From positions 2,232,001 through 2,296,000 of the forward strand of contig NZ_CP071596.1 of assembly GCF_017357105.1 (NCBI RefSeq): a stretch of DNA of 64,000 bases. Direction: 5' to 3'. Source of the stretch: Natronosalvus caseinilyticus (lineage in GTDB: Archaea > Halobacteriota > Halobacteria > Halobacteriales > Natrialbaceae). The translations under genes were made by a program, and so were the position numbers. Positions 34,352-43,673 of this stretch are shown piece by piece. The notes under the pieces are model-generated. The model saw only the letters and a program-made list of their open reading frames with translations. It was not told the origin of the DNA and ran no database searches. Within the stretch, counting starts at the first letter, position 1, and each line of letters starts with the position of its first letter.

Positions 34352-35080
34352 ATGGAGGTGGATGCCGTCGTCCTGCAGGCGAGCGACTGGGAGGTAATCG
34401 TCGCGAACTGGCGATTCCTCGCCCTAGGGACGTTCGTCACGATCCTGCTCACCGCGACGAGCCTGTCGCTCGGTTTCCTGGCCGGATTCCCGGCCGGCGC
34501 CGTCGAGGTCTATGGCTCGGGGTGGCTCCGCGAGGCGGTGAGCACCGCCGGCGTCGTCCTCCGGGGTACGCCCATCGTCGTCCTGATCGTCCTCTTTTTC
34601 TTCGGGTTGCCGATCCCCCGTCTCGGGACGATACAGATATTCGAACTCGACATCGGGCTGAAGGCGTTCATCGCAGCGACGCTCGCGCTAGGGCTCCGCA
34701 GCGCCGCCTATCAGGGACAGGTGTTTCGCGGCGCCATCCAGTCGATCAGCGAAGGGCAGATGGAAGCCGCCCGATCGGTCGGCATGACCCGGCGAAAGGC
34801 GATCCAACACGTGATCTTCCCGCAGGCGATCCGGCGCTCGATCCCCGGCTTCCAGAACGAGTTCACGATCGTCCTCAAGGACACGAGCGTCGCCTTCGCC
34901 ATCGGGCTCGCGGAGTTGCTCACTCGCGCGGAGCGGATCTACCTTCAGCCCGGCAACGACACCGCCGTCATGGAGGTGCTGCTCGTTATCAGCCTGATCT
35001 ACTTCGTGTTGACGTTCACGACGAACCGCACGCTCGACCGCCTGCACGACCGCTACGCGATTCCCGGAGGAAACGACTGA
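34352..35080 (+). CDS. amino-acid ABC transporter permease 1
   Basis: 242 aa of the HisMQ/GlnP type. Several membrane helices (FVTILLTATSLSLGFLAGF, GTPIVVLIVLFFFGLPI, VLLVISLIYFVLTFT) and the permease EAA loop EAARSVGMTRRKAIQHVIFP (about 145-165), which docks on the ATPase. The ATG at 34352 is 8 bp after the SBP stop. Confidence 0.9.
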   Translation: MEVDAVVLQASDWEVIVANWRFLALGTFVTILLTATSLSLGFLAGFPAGAVEVYGSGWLREAVSTAGVVLRGTPIVVLIVLFFFGLPIPRLGTIQIFELDIGLKAFIAATLALGLRSAAYQGQVFRGAIQSISEGQMEAARSVGMTRRKAIQHVIFPQAIRRSIPGFQNEFTIVLKDTSVAFAIGLAELLTRAERIYLQPGNDTAVMEVLLVISLIYFVLTFTTNRTLDRLHDRYAIPGGND

Positions 35081-35084
35081 GCCT

Positions 35085-35816
35085 ATGAGTCTGTTACGCG
35101 TCGACCACGTCGACAAATCCTACGGCGACGAGGAGGTACTGCACGACGTCAGCTTCGAGATGGAGTCCCAGGACGTCGAAGTGATCGTCGGCCCCAGCGG
35201 GTCGGGGAAGTCGACCCTGCTCCGGTGTGTCAACCGACTCACCGAGATCGACGACGGGGCCATCTACCTCGACGACGTCGAGATCCACGACATCGACGAG
35301 AACGACCTCCGGCGGCGCGTCGGCATGGTCTTCCAGGACTTCAGCCTCTTCGCCCACCGCACGGCGCGAGGCAACATCACCCTCGGGCTCGAAGAGGTCC
35401 TCGGGCTCTCGAGCGAGGAAGCCGACGCCAGAGCCATGGACTACCTCGAGCGCGTCGGACTCGAACCCCAGGCCGACTCCTACCCCGCCGAGCTGTCGGG
35501 CGGCCAGCAACAGCGCGTCGGCATCGCCCGCGCGCTCGCGATGGACCCCGAACTCATCCTCTTCGACGAGCCGACCAGCGCGCTCGACCCCGAACTCATC
35601 GGCGAGGTGCTCGCGGTCATGAAAGACCTCGCTGACGAGGGGATGACCATGCTCTGTGTGACCCACGAGATGGGCTTCGCCCGCTCGGCTGCCACGACGC
35701 TGACGTTCCTTGACGAGGGACGGATCGTCGAGCGCGGCCCGCCCGAGGCGTTGTTCGACGACCCGGAACACGATCGCACCGCCGCCTTCCTCGGCGACCT
35801 CACCGTCCACCGATGA
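35085..35816 (+). CDS. amino-acid ABC transporter ATP-binding protein
   Basis: 243 aa. Walker A GPSGSGKST (about 37), Q-loop VFQDFSLF, signature LSGGQQQRV (about 135), Walker B LILFDEPTSALD and switch His in CVTHEMG. Closest in layout to GlnQ/HisP. The stop overlaps the second permease start (ATGA). Confidence 0.95.
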   Translation: MSLLRVDHVDKSYGDEEVLHDVSFEMESQDVEVIVGPSGSGKSTLLRCVNRLTEIDDGAIYLDDVEIHDIDENDLRRRVGMVFQDFSLFAHRTARGNITLGLEEVLGLSSEEADARAMDYLERVGLEPQADSYPAELSGGQQQRVGIARALAMDPELILFDEPTSALDPELIGEVLAVMKDLADEGMTMLCVTHEMGFARSAATTLTFLDEGRIVERGPPEALFDDPEHDRTAAFLGDLTVHR

Positions 35817-36760
35817 CGGCGCTCGAGGAGGCTCGCGGCTCGGCGGTCGACACCCTCCCCGGCCGGCGACGGCTCGTCGTCGGCGCTATCGGGGTCGTCT
35901 TCTGGACGTGGCTGCTCGCCCGCTGGGCCTACCACAACGCGTGGCTCGACAGCCTGTTCACGGCCGTCGGGTTCCCGGACCTGATCCGCTCGGAGCTGGG
36001 AGTCAGCCAGCGCGAGCCCTGGCTCCCCCTCGAGCCGTTCGAATCGTTCGACCTCGTAAGCCTGGCGATTGAATCGGCGCCGTCGCTGGCGGCTGGCGCG
36101 TTCATCACCGTCTACCTGACGGTCCTCTCGATGCTCTTCGGGCTGGTGATCGCCGTCCCCCTCGCCGTCGCGCGAACGTACGGCGGCCCGATCCTCAGCC
36201 GGGTCTCGCTGGCTTACACCGAACTCATCCGCGGGACGCCCCTGCTCGCCCAGCTCTTCTTCCTCTACTTCGGGTTGCCACTGGCGAGCACTTTCGACTC
36301 GATCGGTTTCGTCGGCCAGGGTGGGATTCCGCGGGCCGCCATCTTCGTCGCCATCGTCGGCTTCACGATCAACTCCTCGGCCTACCAGGCCGAGTACATC
36401 CGGGCGGCCCTGCAGTCGGTCGACCCAGGACAGCTCACGGCGGCCAGAGCCGTCGGCCTCTCGAGGACGGAGGGCATCCGTCACGTCGTCCTCCCGCAGG
36501 GGCTTCGGTTCGCGATCCCCGGCTGGACCAACGAGTTCATCTACCTCATCAAGTACTCCTCGCTGGCGGCGTTCATCACCGTCCCCGAACTGTTCCGCCA
36601 GGCCAGGAACATCGGTTCGGATACGTTCCAGTTCACCAATATCTACATCGTCGTCGCGCTCTTCTACCTCGCGCTGGTGCTCACGACGTCGCTCGCGATG
36701 GCCCGCCTTGAGCGAACGGTTGCGATTCCGGGACTGGGAACAGCATCGGGACGGGACTAG
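35813..36760 (+). CDS. amino-acid ABC transporter permease 2
   Basis: 315 aa, a longer partner permease. An N-terminal helix RLVVGAIGVVFWTWLLARWA adds to the usual HisMQ core; the EAA loop is TAARAVGLSRTEGIRHVVLP (about 204-222). Two permeases around one ATPase suggest a heterodimeric channel. Followed by a T6 tract. Confidence 0.9.
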   Translation: MTALEEARGSAVDTLPGRRRLVVGAIGVVFWTWLLARWAYHNAWLDSLFTAVGFPDLIRSELGVSQREPWLPLEPFESFDLVSLAIESAPSLAAGAFITVYLTVLSMLFGLVIAVPLAVARTYGGPILSRVSLAYTELIRGTPLLAQLFFLYFGLPLASTFDSIGFVGQGGIPRAAIFVAIVGFTINSSAYQAEYIRAALQSVDPGQLTAARAVGLSRTEGIRHVVLPQGLRFAIPGWTNEFIYLIKYSSLAAFITVPELFRQARNIGSDTFQFTNIYIVVALFYLALVLTTSLAMARLERTVAIPGLGTASGRD

Positions 36761-36770
36761 AACGAACTGA

Positions 36771-36776
36771 TTTTTT
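36771..36776 (+). terminator. oligo-T terminator of the ABC operon
   Basis: TTTTTT lies 10 bp after the last stop codon in the sense strand; archaeal RNA polymerase terminates at such tracts. Confidence 0.45.
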
Positions 36777-37060
36777 GAGTGGAGGACGTAGGCTCGAGCG
36801 GCCGATGACGACGTACTCGCTCCGAACCGGACTCGGCACCCGGTGATGACGAGCCCTATGAGTGCCGAGGCCACTAATTCACGGACGGTTCTACTCCACA
36901 ACGACGATACGCCTCGCCATGCTCGAGTGACTGTCCTATCCCTCATCGATGCTAATCGGTGGTGACCAGTTCCAATCGACTGAATGCGACAAGCCTGAAC
37001 ACATATCTATTTGCCAACTCCCTTCCATCAGGACCGGTAGAGCCAAACGGCTCAGTTATC
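36777..37060. other. intergenic region with an 8-bp inverted repeat
   Basis: About 300 bp between the ABC operon and the AIM24 gene. CTCGGCAC (36832-36839) and GTGCCGAG (36862-36869) form perfect arms around a 22-nt loop. No gene is seen. An AT-rich stretch CACATATCTATTTG (about 37000-37014) may be the AIM24 promoter. Confidence 0.4.
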
Positions 37061-37726
37061 ATGAACGTCAACGAATTTGTCGATGCGAACGAACCCAGGG
37101 AGGGCGGCGAGACCTTTCAACTCGAGAGCGACAAACTGCTGGACATCGACCTCGACGGGTCGGTGATCGCGAAGGCCGGCTCGATGATCGCCTACAGCGG
37201 CGAGGTCTCGTTCAAAGGAAAGTCCTCCGCCGAGGGCGGCATCAAGGGCTTCCTCAAGGAGAAAGCGACGAGCGAGGGAACCCCGGTGATGGAGGCGACC
37301 GGTACCGGCCACCTCTACCTCGCAGATCAGGAGAAGAAGATCCAGCTGCTCGAACTCGAGGCCGGCGAGGAGATTTCGGTCAACGGTGACGACGTGCTCG
37401 CGTTCGAATCGAGCGTGAACTACGAGATTCGGACCATCAAGAGCATCGCGGGCTTCTCGGCGGGCGGACTGACGAACGTCTCGCTCATGGGGCCGGGGTG
37501 CGTTGCGATCACGACCCACGGGTCGCCGCTGGTACTGCGGCCGCCGGTCCGGACCGACCCGAGCGCGACCGTTGCCTGGAGCGGCACGACGCCCGGGAGT
37601 CACGTCGACCGGACGCTCTCGAACATGATCGGCCAGTCTTCAGACGAGACCTACCAGCTCGAGTTCACGGGATCGGAGGGGTTCGTCGTCGTGCAGCCGT
37701 ACGAGGAACACGGTCCACAGCAGTAG
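37061..37726 (+). CDS. AIM24-family protein
   Basis: 221 aa of the AIM24/TIGR00266 beta-rich family, a tryptophan-RNA-binding-attenuator-like fold of unknown role. Motifs are LDGSVIAKAGSMIAYSGEVS, FLKEKATSEGTPVMEATGTG, LLELEAGEEISVNGDDVLAF and VTTHGSPLVL-like ITTHGSPLVLRPPVRTDPSA. The ATG at 37061 replaces an out-of-character upstream frame. Monocistronic; the exchanger gene follows 71 bp later on the same strand. Confidence 0.88.
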   Translation: MNVNEFVDANEPREGGETFQLESDKLLDIDLDGSVIAKAGSMIAYSGEVSFKGKSSAEGGIKGFLKEKATSEGTPVMEATGTGHLYLADQEKKIQLLELEAGEEISVNGDDVLAFESSVNYEIRTIKSIAGFSAGGLTNVSLMGPGCVAITTHGSPLVLRPPVRTDPSATVAWSGTTPGSHVDRTLSNMIGQSSDETYQLEFTGSEGFVVVQPYEEHGPQQ

Positions 37727-37797
37727 CAGGCCACAGTATCATCTCGAGGCGCACCGTAGGGTGGCCGGTACGCGTTTCAGGTCACGAGAGTTGCACT

Positions 37798-39183
37798 ATG
37801 AACCGACGAGTCTTCCTCGCCCTGGCAGCTGCGTTCGCACTGACACTCCCCTGGGTCGTCGTGGGCGGAGCAACGACCATCCTCCCCTGGCTGACGTCCG
37901 TCGTGGGACTCGAGTACCAGGCGCCGACCGTGCTCGCCACGCTCTCGACTCTCGAGACCGTGATCGTGACGGGACTCGCCGTCCTCGGTTCGGCATTCCT
38001 CCTCGCGTGGGCCGCCGAGACCGCCGAGAAGGACGTCCCGCAGGCGTTTGCAATCGCGGTCCTCGCCGTCCTGGCGGTGGCCCCCGAGTACGCCGTCGAC
38101 GCGCTTTACGCGTGGAACGCGGGCGCGTACGCGGGAACCCCGCGGGGCGCCGAAGCTGGGAACCTCGCCGTCGCCAACATGACCGGTGCAAACCGCATTC
38201 TCATCGGCCTCGGCTGGGCCGGCGTCGCACTTTTCACGATCTATCGGGCGGGAGCGGCCACCGACCCAGCGGTTCGAAACCGGCGCGGCATCCTCTCCGA
38301 TTCGGTCGTGCTCGACCGCGAGATCGGCCTCGAGGTCGTCTTCCTCTTGCTGGCGACCCTGTGGGCGTTCCTCGTGCCGCTCAACGGCGGCATCGACATC
38401 CTTGACATGCTGGTCCTGGTCGGACTCTACGCCTGTTACATTGCGGTAATCATCCGCGGCGACGTCGAACCCGATATGGATCACGTCGGCGTTCCCGCGT
38501 ACCTCCAGCACTTCCCGAAACGACTCCGGATAGCTACCGTGTTTGCGCTGTTCGCGTACTCCGGGACGATGATCTTCACGGCCGTCGAACCCTTCGCTCA
38601 CGGCCTCGAGTTCCTGGGCGAGGGGATCGGCATCCCCGCGTTCTTCATGATCCAGTGGATCGCCCCACTGGCTTCGGAGGCGCCGGAACTCATCGTCGTC
38701 GTCTACCTGGTGAACAAGGCGCGCTCGACGGCGGGGTTCAACGCCCTCATTTCCTCGAAGCTCAACCAGTGGACGCTGCTCATCGGGACGCTCGTGGTCG
38801 TCTACTCGATCGCGCTGGGGCGCTACGGCGTGCTCGCGTTCGACTTCAAGCAGGAGGCCGAAATCTGGCTCACCGCCGCCCAGTCGTTCTTCGCCGTCTC
38901 GTTGCTAATCCGGTTCGAAATTTCCGTGACAGAGGCGCTGACGCTGCTCGTGTTGTTCCTCTCACAGGTTCTGCTCGAGTTCATTATCATCCGGGACTTC
39001 GTGACGCTCCCCGTCTCGAGTATCGAACTTCTGCTGGCGTACTCCATCGTCTACATCGTTCTCGGGGTGACGTTGTTCGTCAAGCGTCGTCGAGAATTTT
39101 GGCTCCTCCTCCGCCGGACTGCGGGGACGATCGGCGACGCGATGTCACCCGATGATAGTCGTGCTCACGGCGCAGACGATTGA
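37798..39183 (+). CDS. sodium/calcium exchanger family protein (CaCA)
   Basis: 461 aa with about 11 helices. The two inverted alpha repeats are seen as LAVAPEYAVDALYAWNAGAY (about 97-117) with N-terminal NLAVANMTGANRILIGLG, and the later IAPLASEAPELIVVVYLV (about 284-302). The ion-binding acidic residues (Glu in PEY and PEL) are present; the usual T/S after G is replaced by other residues, so ion preference is uncertain. It probably exports Ca2+ in exchange for Na+ or H+. The start at 37798 begins with a basic residue pair and a helix. Confidence 0.85.
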   Translation: MNRRVFLALAAAFALTLPWVVVGGATTILPWLTSVVGLEYQAPTVLATLSTLETVIVTGLAVLGSAFLLAWAAETAEKDVPQAFAIAVLAVLAVAPEYAVDALYAWNAGAYAGTPRGAEAGNLAVANMTGANRILIGLGWAGVALFTIYRAGAATDPAVRNRRGILSDSVVLDREIGLEVVFLLLATLWAFLVPLNGGIDILDMLVLVGLYACYIAVIIRGDVEPDMDHVGVPAYLQHFPKRLRIATVFALFAYSGTMIFTAVEPFAHGLEFLGEGIGIPAFFMIQWIAPLASEAPELIVVVYLVNKARSTAGFNALISSKLNQWTLLIGTLVVVYSIALGRYGVLAFDFKQEAEIWLTAAQSFFAVSLLIRFEISVTEALTLLVLFLSQVLLEFIIIRDFVTLPVSSIELLLAYSIVYIVLGVTLFVKRRREFWLLLRRTAGTIGDAMSPDDSRAHGADD

Positions 39184-39432
39184 TCCAGAACCCGTCGTTC
39201 GAAGAAGTGCACGTCGCCCACTCGTCGTCGCCGAACCGAGAGGTATCACGATCCGGGAGGTATCGCTATACGCTGACTCGCAGTAGTCTTCGCTTCGAGT
39301 CTCGAGTGCGAACTTTTCGACGGTCTTGACACCAGTCTTCGACCCTCGAAAACGATCGATATTCCGGTACCGATCGCTATCCACCAGTCGCGAGAATCAC
39401 GTCGTTCAGATCCATCTGAAAGCGGACAGTGG
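39184..39432. other. intergenic, nothing recognised
   Basis: 249 bp between convergent genes. No gene, repeat or hairpin of note. Confidence 0.5.
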
Positions 39433-39900
39433 TCAGTCGGCAGCGGAGCCGACGGCGGTCGGCTGGTCCGGCGTCCCCTCGAGCAGATGGACGTAGTCGT
39501 CTAGGTCGAGCGCGAACGAGTGTGGCTCTCGGAGGTCGACCCAGGAGTACTCGAACTCGAGGCCGACTTCTTCGCCTTCGCCGGTGACGACGTGGGTGAA
39601 CTCGTCGGGCGCGTCGTGGACCGTCGCGTGGAAGAAGTGTCTGACGTAGTACTTCGGTGGGGACTCGTACCGGTTCCAGACGTCGGTGGCGACGTGTTTG
39701 GTCAAGCCAACCGCACTGAGGCCGCTCTCCTCGACGATTTCCCGAAAGACGGCTGCTCGAGGTGATTCACCGCTTTCGATCGTTCCCTTCGGAATCTGCA
39801 GTCCGTCGTGCTCGGGGCTCTCGAACGCCAGTAGCTCCGCTTCGTCTCGAGTGATGTACGCGCACGACTTGTGCACGTACGTCGGTGATCGAGTGCCCAT
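39433..39900 (-). CDS. NUDIX hydrolase
   Basis: 155 aa. The complete Nudix box GTIESGESPRAAVFREIVEESGL (residues about 40-62: G, E, REIVEESG) marks a nucleoside-diphosphate-X hydrolase. Its substrate is unknown. The start at 39900 has TAAAAA at 39928-39933 about 28-33 bp upstream. Four Trp/Tyr/His residues in YVRHFFHATVH may form the substrate pocket. Confidence 0.9.
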   Translation of the reverse strand: MGTRSPTYVHKSCAYITRDEAELLAFESPEHDGLQIPKGTIESGESPRAAVFREIVEESGLSAVGLTKHVATDVWNRYESPPKYYVRHFFHATVHDAPDEFTHVVTGEGEEVGLEFEYSWVDLREPHSFALDLDDYVHLLEGTPDQPTAVGSAAD

Positions 39901-39927
39901 TCTATACCACCTAATCACGGTAATACG

Positions 39928-39933
39928 TAAAAA
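39928..39933 (-). promoter_or_regulatory. TATA box for the NUDIX gene
   Basis: TAAAAA on the plus strand (TTTTTA in gene direction), 28-33 bp from the ATG. Confidence 0.5.
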
Positions 39934-40069
39934 GGTTCCACCCAATGCGTACTAGTATGATTAAAGGTCTCTTCCGACAGACGAGCAAGTCGAGGCAGTC
40001 GTCCTCGAGCGCGTCTCGAGTCGTCGGCGTGTGCGATCCGATTCGTATGGCTCGTTCGGCTCGTTCGAC

Positions 40070-40360
40070 TTACTCGACTCGCGGCGCAGTTTCGTCGGTC
40101 CGCCCCGGAAGCTCGAGTTCGACCTCCAGTTCCGGGTCGCCCACCCCGTCGAAGTCGATCTCCAGTTCGATCGGTTCGCCGAACGCGAAGGGGAGCTCCC
40201 ACTCGTCGTCGCTGATCGTGAGTTTGTCACCCATCTGGAGTTGTTCGCCCAGGGAGATCAGGAAGGCGCCGACTTCGTCCGCGTCGAGACGGTACGCCCG
40301 TTCGAACTTCCGGCCGCTTCGGATCACCGTTCGTTCGGAGTTGGTTTCGTCTGACGACAT
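40070..40360 (-). CDS. amphi-Trp domain protein
   Basis: 96 aa. Short helix-beta protein with the haloarchaeal amphi-Trp layout: FERAYRLDADEVGAFLISLG, then GDKLTISDDEWELPFAFGEP and an acidic beta region. Function unknown. The start at 40360 gives the normal length for the family. Confidence 0.8.
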   Translation of the reverse strand: MSSDETNSERTVIRSGRKFERAYRLDADEVGAFLISLGEQLQMGDKLTISDDEWELPFAFGEPIELEIDFDGVGDPELEVELELPGRTDETAPRVE

Positions 40361-40455
40361 GGTGGTATCGATTCGGGTCGGATGCGGATAGGGGCGTCGC
40401 TCGAGTCAGTGTGACCGTCCAGTAGATTCATCCGGTCGCTCCGACGCGAGTACGT

Positions 40456-40905
40456 ATGGGCGTCGATCGAGCAGAACTCTGGAAGGGACTCGCCGAGACT
40501 CGGCGGTTCCTGCTCGCCCACCACCTGCCCTCGGAACGACACCGGTGTTACTCGCCGGTCGTCTTCGGTCGTCGGGTGGACGTCTGTGCTAGGTGCCTGG
40601 GCATCTATCCTGGCATCGTCGCCGGCTTCTTCGCGTATCTGTTCGCTCCGTTGCCAGCGAACCCGACGCTTCTCGTGGCAATCCTCCCCGCACCCGCACT
40701 CCTCGACTGGTCGATGACGACCTTTCGAGAGGCCCGCGGGACGAACACTGCGCGAACGCTGACCGGCGCACTGCTCGGTTTCGGCTACGGACTGGGGCTC
40801 TCGCTCCTGGTCCTCGAGTCGGTGCTGGCGGTACTCGTCGTCGGTCTCGCCTACGGGCACCTCGCTGCCCTCTTGCTCTCGTACTCGCTTCGCCTAGCCG
40901 ACTGA
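40456..40905 (+). CDS. DUF2085 membrane protein
   Basis: 149 aa. LAHHLPSERHRCYSPVV and VDVCARCLGIYPGIVAGFF (Cys-Ala-Arg-Cys, possibly metal-binding) precede three or four helices. Function is not known. It lies 60 bp before the TM2 gene on the same strand and may share transcription. Confidence 0.82.
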   Translation: MGVDRAELWKGLAETRRFLLAHHLPSERHRCYSPVVFGRRVDVCARCLGIYPGIVAGFFAYLFAPLPANPTLLVAILPAPALLDWSMTTFREARGTNTARTLTGALLGFGYGLGLSLLVLESVLAVLVVGLAYGHLAALLLSYSLRLAD

Positions 40906-40965
40906 ACAGCACACTTGCACCTGGTTATTTACCTCGAGCGTGAGAAGTTTCGCTGACACCTGCCC

Positions 40966-41403
40966 ATGAAACACTGCATCAACTGCGGCGACGAAATCCA
41001 GGACCAAGCGTCGGTCTGTCCCAGCTGCGGGGTCAACCAGTCGATTTCTCTCGAGGGAAGCCACGGGGAACGCGGCGCGAACGAGAAGTACTGCGTCGAG
41101 TGCGGGTCGCTCATCACCAGACAGGCTGAGATGTGTCCAGAGTGTGGTGCTCGACAGCCCTCGTCGGGTAGTGGGTCGTCCAATTCGGACAAGATCGCCG
41201 CCGGCGTCCTCGCGCTGTTGCTGGGCGGAATTGGCGCTCACAAGTTCTACCAGGGGAACATGAAGCTCGGCGTGCTGTACCTGTGTTTCTTCTGGACCGG
41301 GATTCCGGCGGTCCTCGGGTTAATCGAGGGCATCCTCATGCTGATAGCCGACGACGCGGAGTACGAGGAGAAGTGGGCCGACGGGAGTCTGCTGGGTCGA
41401 TAA
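40966..41403 (+). CDS. double zinc-ribbon TM2 membrane protein
   Basis: 145 aa. Two Cys4 ribbons CINCGDE/CPSCGVN and CVECGSL/CPECGAR, a Ser/Gly linker, then a TM2 domain (AAGVLALLLGGIGAHKFYQG and LGVLYLCFFWTGIPAVLG). In haloarchaea such proteins are common and unstudied; membrane anchoring of a cytosolic zinc head is suggested. The gene has a clean start at the first ATG. Confidence 0.88.
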   Translation: MKHCINCGDEIQDQASVCPSCGVNQSISLEGSHGERGANEKYCVECGSLITRQAEMCPECGARQPSSGSGSSNSDKIAAGVLALLLGGIGAHKFYQGNMKLGVLYLCFFWTGIPAVLGLIEGILMLIADDAEYEEKWADGSLLGR

Positions 41404-41522
41404 CGAGTCCAACTGTGCTGGGTCGATAACGGGCCCAGTCGTCGTTCTTACTCCGATTGCGTCCGCGTCTCGAGGTACTGGCCCCCGCCTTCGTTCATTA
41501 GTCTCGTCGATGTAGACGTCGT

Positions 41523-42251
41523 ATGCCACCCTCGAGCGACGATGCGACCGACTCCGGCGATACTCGAACACGAGACGGCGACGCAGCGATCGGAAGCGAC
41601 CTCGAGCGAGACCGAACGACCGTCAGTTCGGTGTTAGGGGACACCTATCGCGGAGAGGTCTCCCGGGAAACGACCTGGCGCTCGCGCCTCGACCAGACGA
41701 CGACCTGGAGCGTCACCATCATGGCGGCCATCCTGACCTGGGCGTTCTCGAGTACGGACAACCCCCACTACATCATCCTGATCGCGGGGCTGGTGGTCAC
41801 CACGTTCCTATTCATCGAGGCCAGACGCTACCGGGATTACGACGTGTACCGCGCCAGAGTGCGACTCATGCAACAGAACCTGCTCGCGACGACGCTCGAT
41901 CCCGACGCTGCCCTCGATAATCCCGACTGGCGCACCGAGCTGAGCGACGATTATCGACGGCCGACGGTGAAAGTATCGCTGCTTGAGGCGCTCGCGAACC
42001 GACTCCGCCGAATCTACCTGGCCCTGTTCACCGTGCTGGTGCTGGCGTGGGTCTTTCGAATCACGGCGTTCGTCCCGAGAGAGGCCTGGCTCGAGTCGGC
42101 GTCGGTCGCCCTCGTTCCCGGCGAAGTGGTCGTTACCGTCTGCGCTCTGTGGTACCTGGCCGCCGTCGCCATCGGCCTCTGGCCGCGCGAGCGACAGGCG
42201 AAAGGGGAGTTTCGTGAGGGCGAGCACGGCGAGTGGAAATCCGGGCGCTAG
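41523..42251 (+). CDS. DUF2270 membrane protein
   Basis: 242 aa. An acidic N-terminus, four helices in two pairs (TIMAAILTWAFSS, HYIILIAGLVVTTFLFIEAR, LALFTVLVLAWVFRITAF, VVTVCALWYLAAVAIGLWP) and the DUF2270 signature RRYRDYDVYRARVRLMQQNL between them. Function unknown. Start 41523 is the first ATG in frame. Confidence 0.85.
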   Translation: MPPSSDDATDSGDTRTRDGDAAIGSDLERDRTTVSSVLGDTYRGEVSRETTWRSRLDQTTTWSVTIMAAILTWAFSSTDNPHYIILIAGLVVTTFLFIEARRYRDYDVYRARVRLMQQNLLATTLDPDAALDNPDWRTELSDDYRRPTVKVSLLEALANRLRRIYLALFTVLVLAWVFRITAFVPREAWLESASVALVPGEVVVTVCALWYLAAVAIGLWPRERQAKGEFREGEHGEWKSGR

Positions 42252-42293
42252 ACCGAACCTTTCGACCCCATCGTCACCACTTTCGAACGACGG

Positions 42294-42749
42294 TCACTCC
42301 GCCGTCTCGACTTCTCTCCGACCCGTGACGCGGTTCGGCACGAGCCGAAAGTCGCGAAACGTCACGTCGTCGGGCGGCCGTTCGAAGACGTCGACGGCCG
42401 GAATTTGTACCGCCCACATCCCCTGGACCGCCGCTGATTCGTACGGCGCGTCCGAAATCTCCTCGAGCGACCCGGTCGCGACGACGCTGTGCCACCCGTC
42501 GTCGGTCTCCGCGTAGACGACGAACGAGACCGGTCGGTCGAGGACCGCCGATTTGCCGCCGCTGTGCCCTTCCGGGAACGAAAGCCGGAAGTAGAAGTGG
42601 CCCTCGTCAGCGTAGTAGCCGTAGGAAACCGGAATCGAGAACGGCGGTTCCTCGGCGGTCGAGCCGAACGAGAGTACGCCGGTGCCGCCCCGGTCGAGAA
42701 ACGAATCGAGGTCCTCGCCACCGAGTTGTACCCAGCGGAGCCCTTGCAT
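42294..42749 (-). CDS. pyridoxamine 5'-phosphate oxidase-family (split-barrel) protein
   Basis: 151 aa of the PNPOx-like/NimA-like split barrel, likely flavin-binding. FLDRGGTGVLSFGS, FSIPVSYGYYADEGHFYFRL and SFVVYAETDDGWHSVVATGSL are characteristic. A paralogue lies at 54435-54896. Substrate unknown. The start at 42749 is preferred because it gives the family N-terminus. Confidence 0.83.
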   Translation of the reverse strand: MQGLRWVQLGGEDLDSFLDRGGTGVLSFGSTAEEPPFSIPVSYGYYADEGHFYFRLSFPEGHSGGKSAVLDRPVSFVVYAETDDGWHSVVATGSLEEISDAPYESAAVQGMWAVQIPAVDVFERPPDDVTFRDFRLVPNRVTGRREVETAE

Positions 42750-42969
42750 GTCGGCCGGTACGACCGTCGGACAAAAATAGGCCATTTACGAGCGCAGGGA
42801 CTGTCTCGAGAAACGGATCATTTCATCCCGAGCGCTCCGACGCTCTTTGCTCGCCGACGCTCGAGTACGCCACGTCAATGACGGTTTTCGTATCCTCGGC
42901 ACCTCGAGATCCCTTCGTCTCCTTCGATGCACTGATTCACCCGGACCGCCAAGGGGAACTCGAGCCACG

Positions 42970-43620
42970 ATGCCCGAGACATCCTCGCGCGCCGGCGTCA
43001 TCATCGCGGGCGGATTTTCGACTCGCTTTCGGGGCGGCGACAAGGCGGTCGCCGACCTCGACGGCACCCCGTTGATCGGCCACGTCGCCGACCGACTCGA
43101 GGGCGTAACGGACGAACTCGTCGTCAACTGCCGCGCCGAGCAGGTCGACGTCCTCCGGGACGCGCTCGAATCCGAGTCGCGGACGATCCAGGTGGCCGTC
43201 GACCAGACGCCCGACCGCGGCCCCCTCGCCGGGATCGCGACGGGTCTCGAGGCCGCGAGCGCTCCCGTCGCGGCGGTCGTGGCGTGTGACATGCCGTTCG
43301 TCGAACCGGCGTTGCTCGAGGCGTTGTTCGAGCGACTCGAGGGCGGTGACGCTCACGATTCCGACGAACGGACGGCGGCCGTCGTCCCGAAACACCCGGA
43401 CGGCTGGTTCGAGACCACCCACGCGGTCTACCGGGCGGAACCGATGGCCGACGCCTGTCGCGCGGCGCTCGAGGTCGACGAGGGCAAGATCCTGGCCGCG
43501 CTCGACAGGCTCGAGTGGACCGTCTTCGAGCCGGCCGATTGGAGCCGATACGCCACGGTCGATTCGTTCGACAGCATCGACACGCGGGCGGACCTCGAGG
43601 TGGCACGGAAGCGATTCTGA
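42970..43620 (+). CDS. mobA: molybdenum cofactor guanylyltransferase
   Basis: 216 aa. Attaches GMP to molybdopterin, making bis-MGD-type cofactor for enzymes such as nitrate or DMSO reductase. Motif VIIAGGFSTRFRGGDKA (about 10-26), DGTPLIGHVADRL, VACDMPFVEPALLEAL (about 97) and the C-terminal FEPADWSRYATVDSFDSI typical of MobA. It fits respiratory genes elsewhere in the window, such as nirK. ATG at 42970 is the start, just upstream of the conserved strand. Confidence 0.88.
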   Translation: MPETSSRAGVIIAGGFSTRFRGGDKAVADLDGTPLIGHVADRLEGVTDELVVNCRAEQVDVLRDALESESRTIQVAVDQTPDRGPLAGIATGLEAASAPVAAVVACDMPFVEPALLEALFERLEGGDAHDSDERTAAVVPKHPDGWFETTHAVYRAEPMADACRAALEVDEGKILAALDRLEWTVFEPADWSRYATVDSFDSIDTRADLEVARKRF

Positions 43621-43673
43621 CTGCAGAAATTCCGACCCAGCCGATCAGGCCACTCGCAGTGGTGGCACGATGA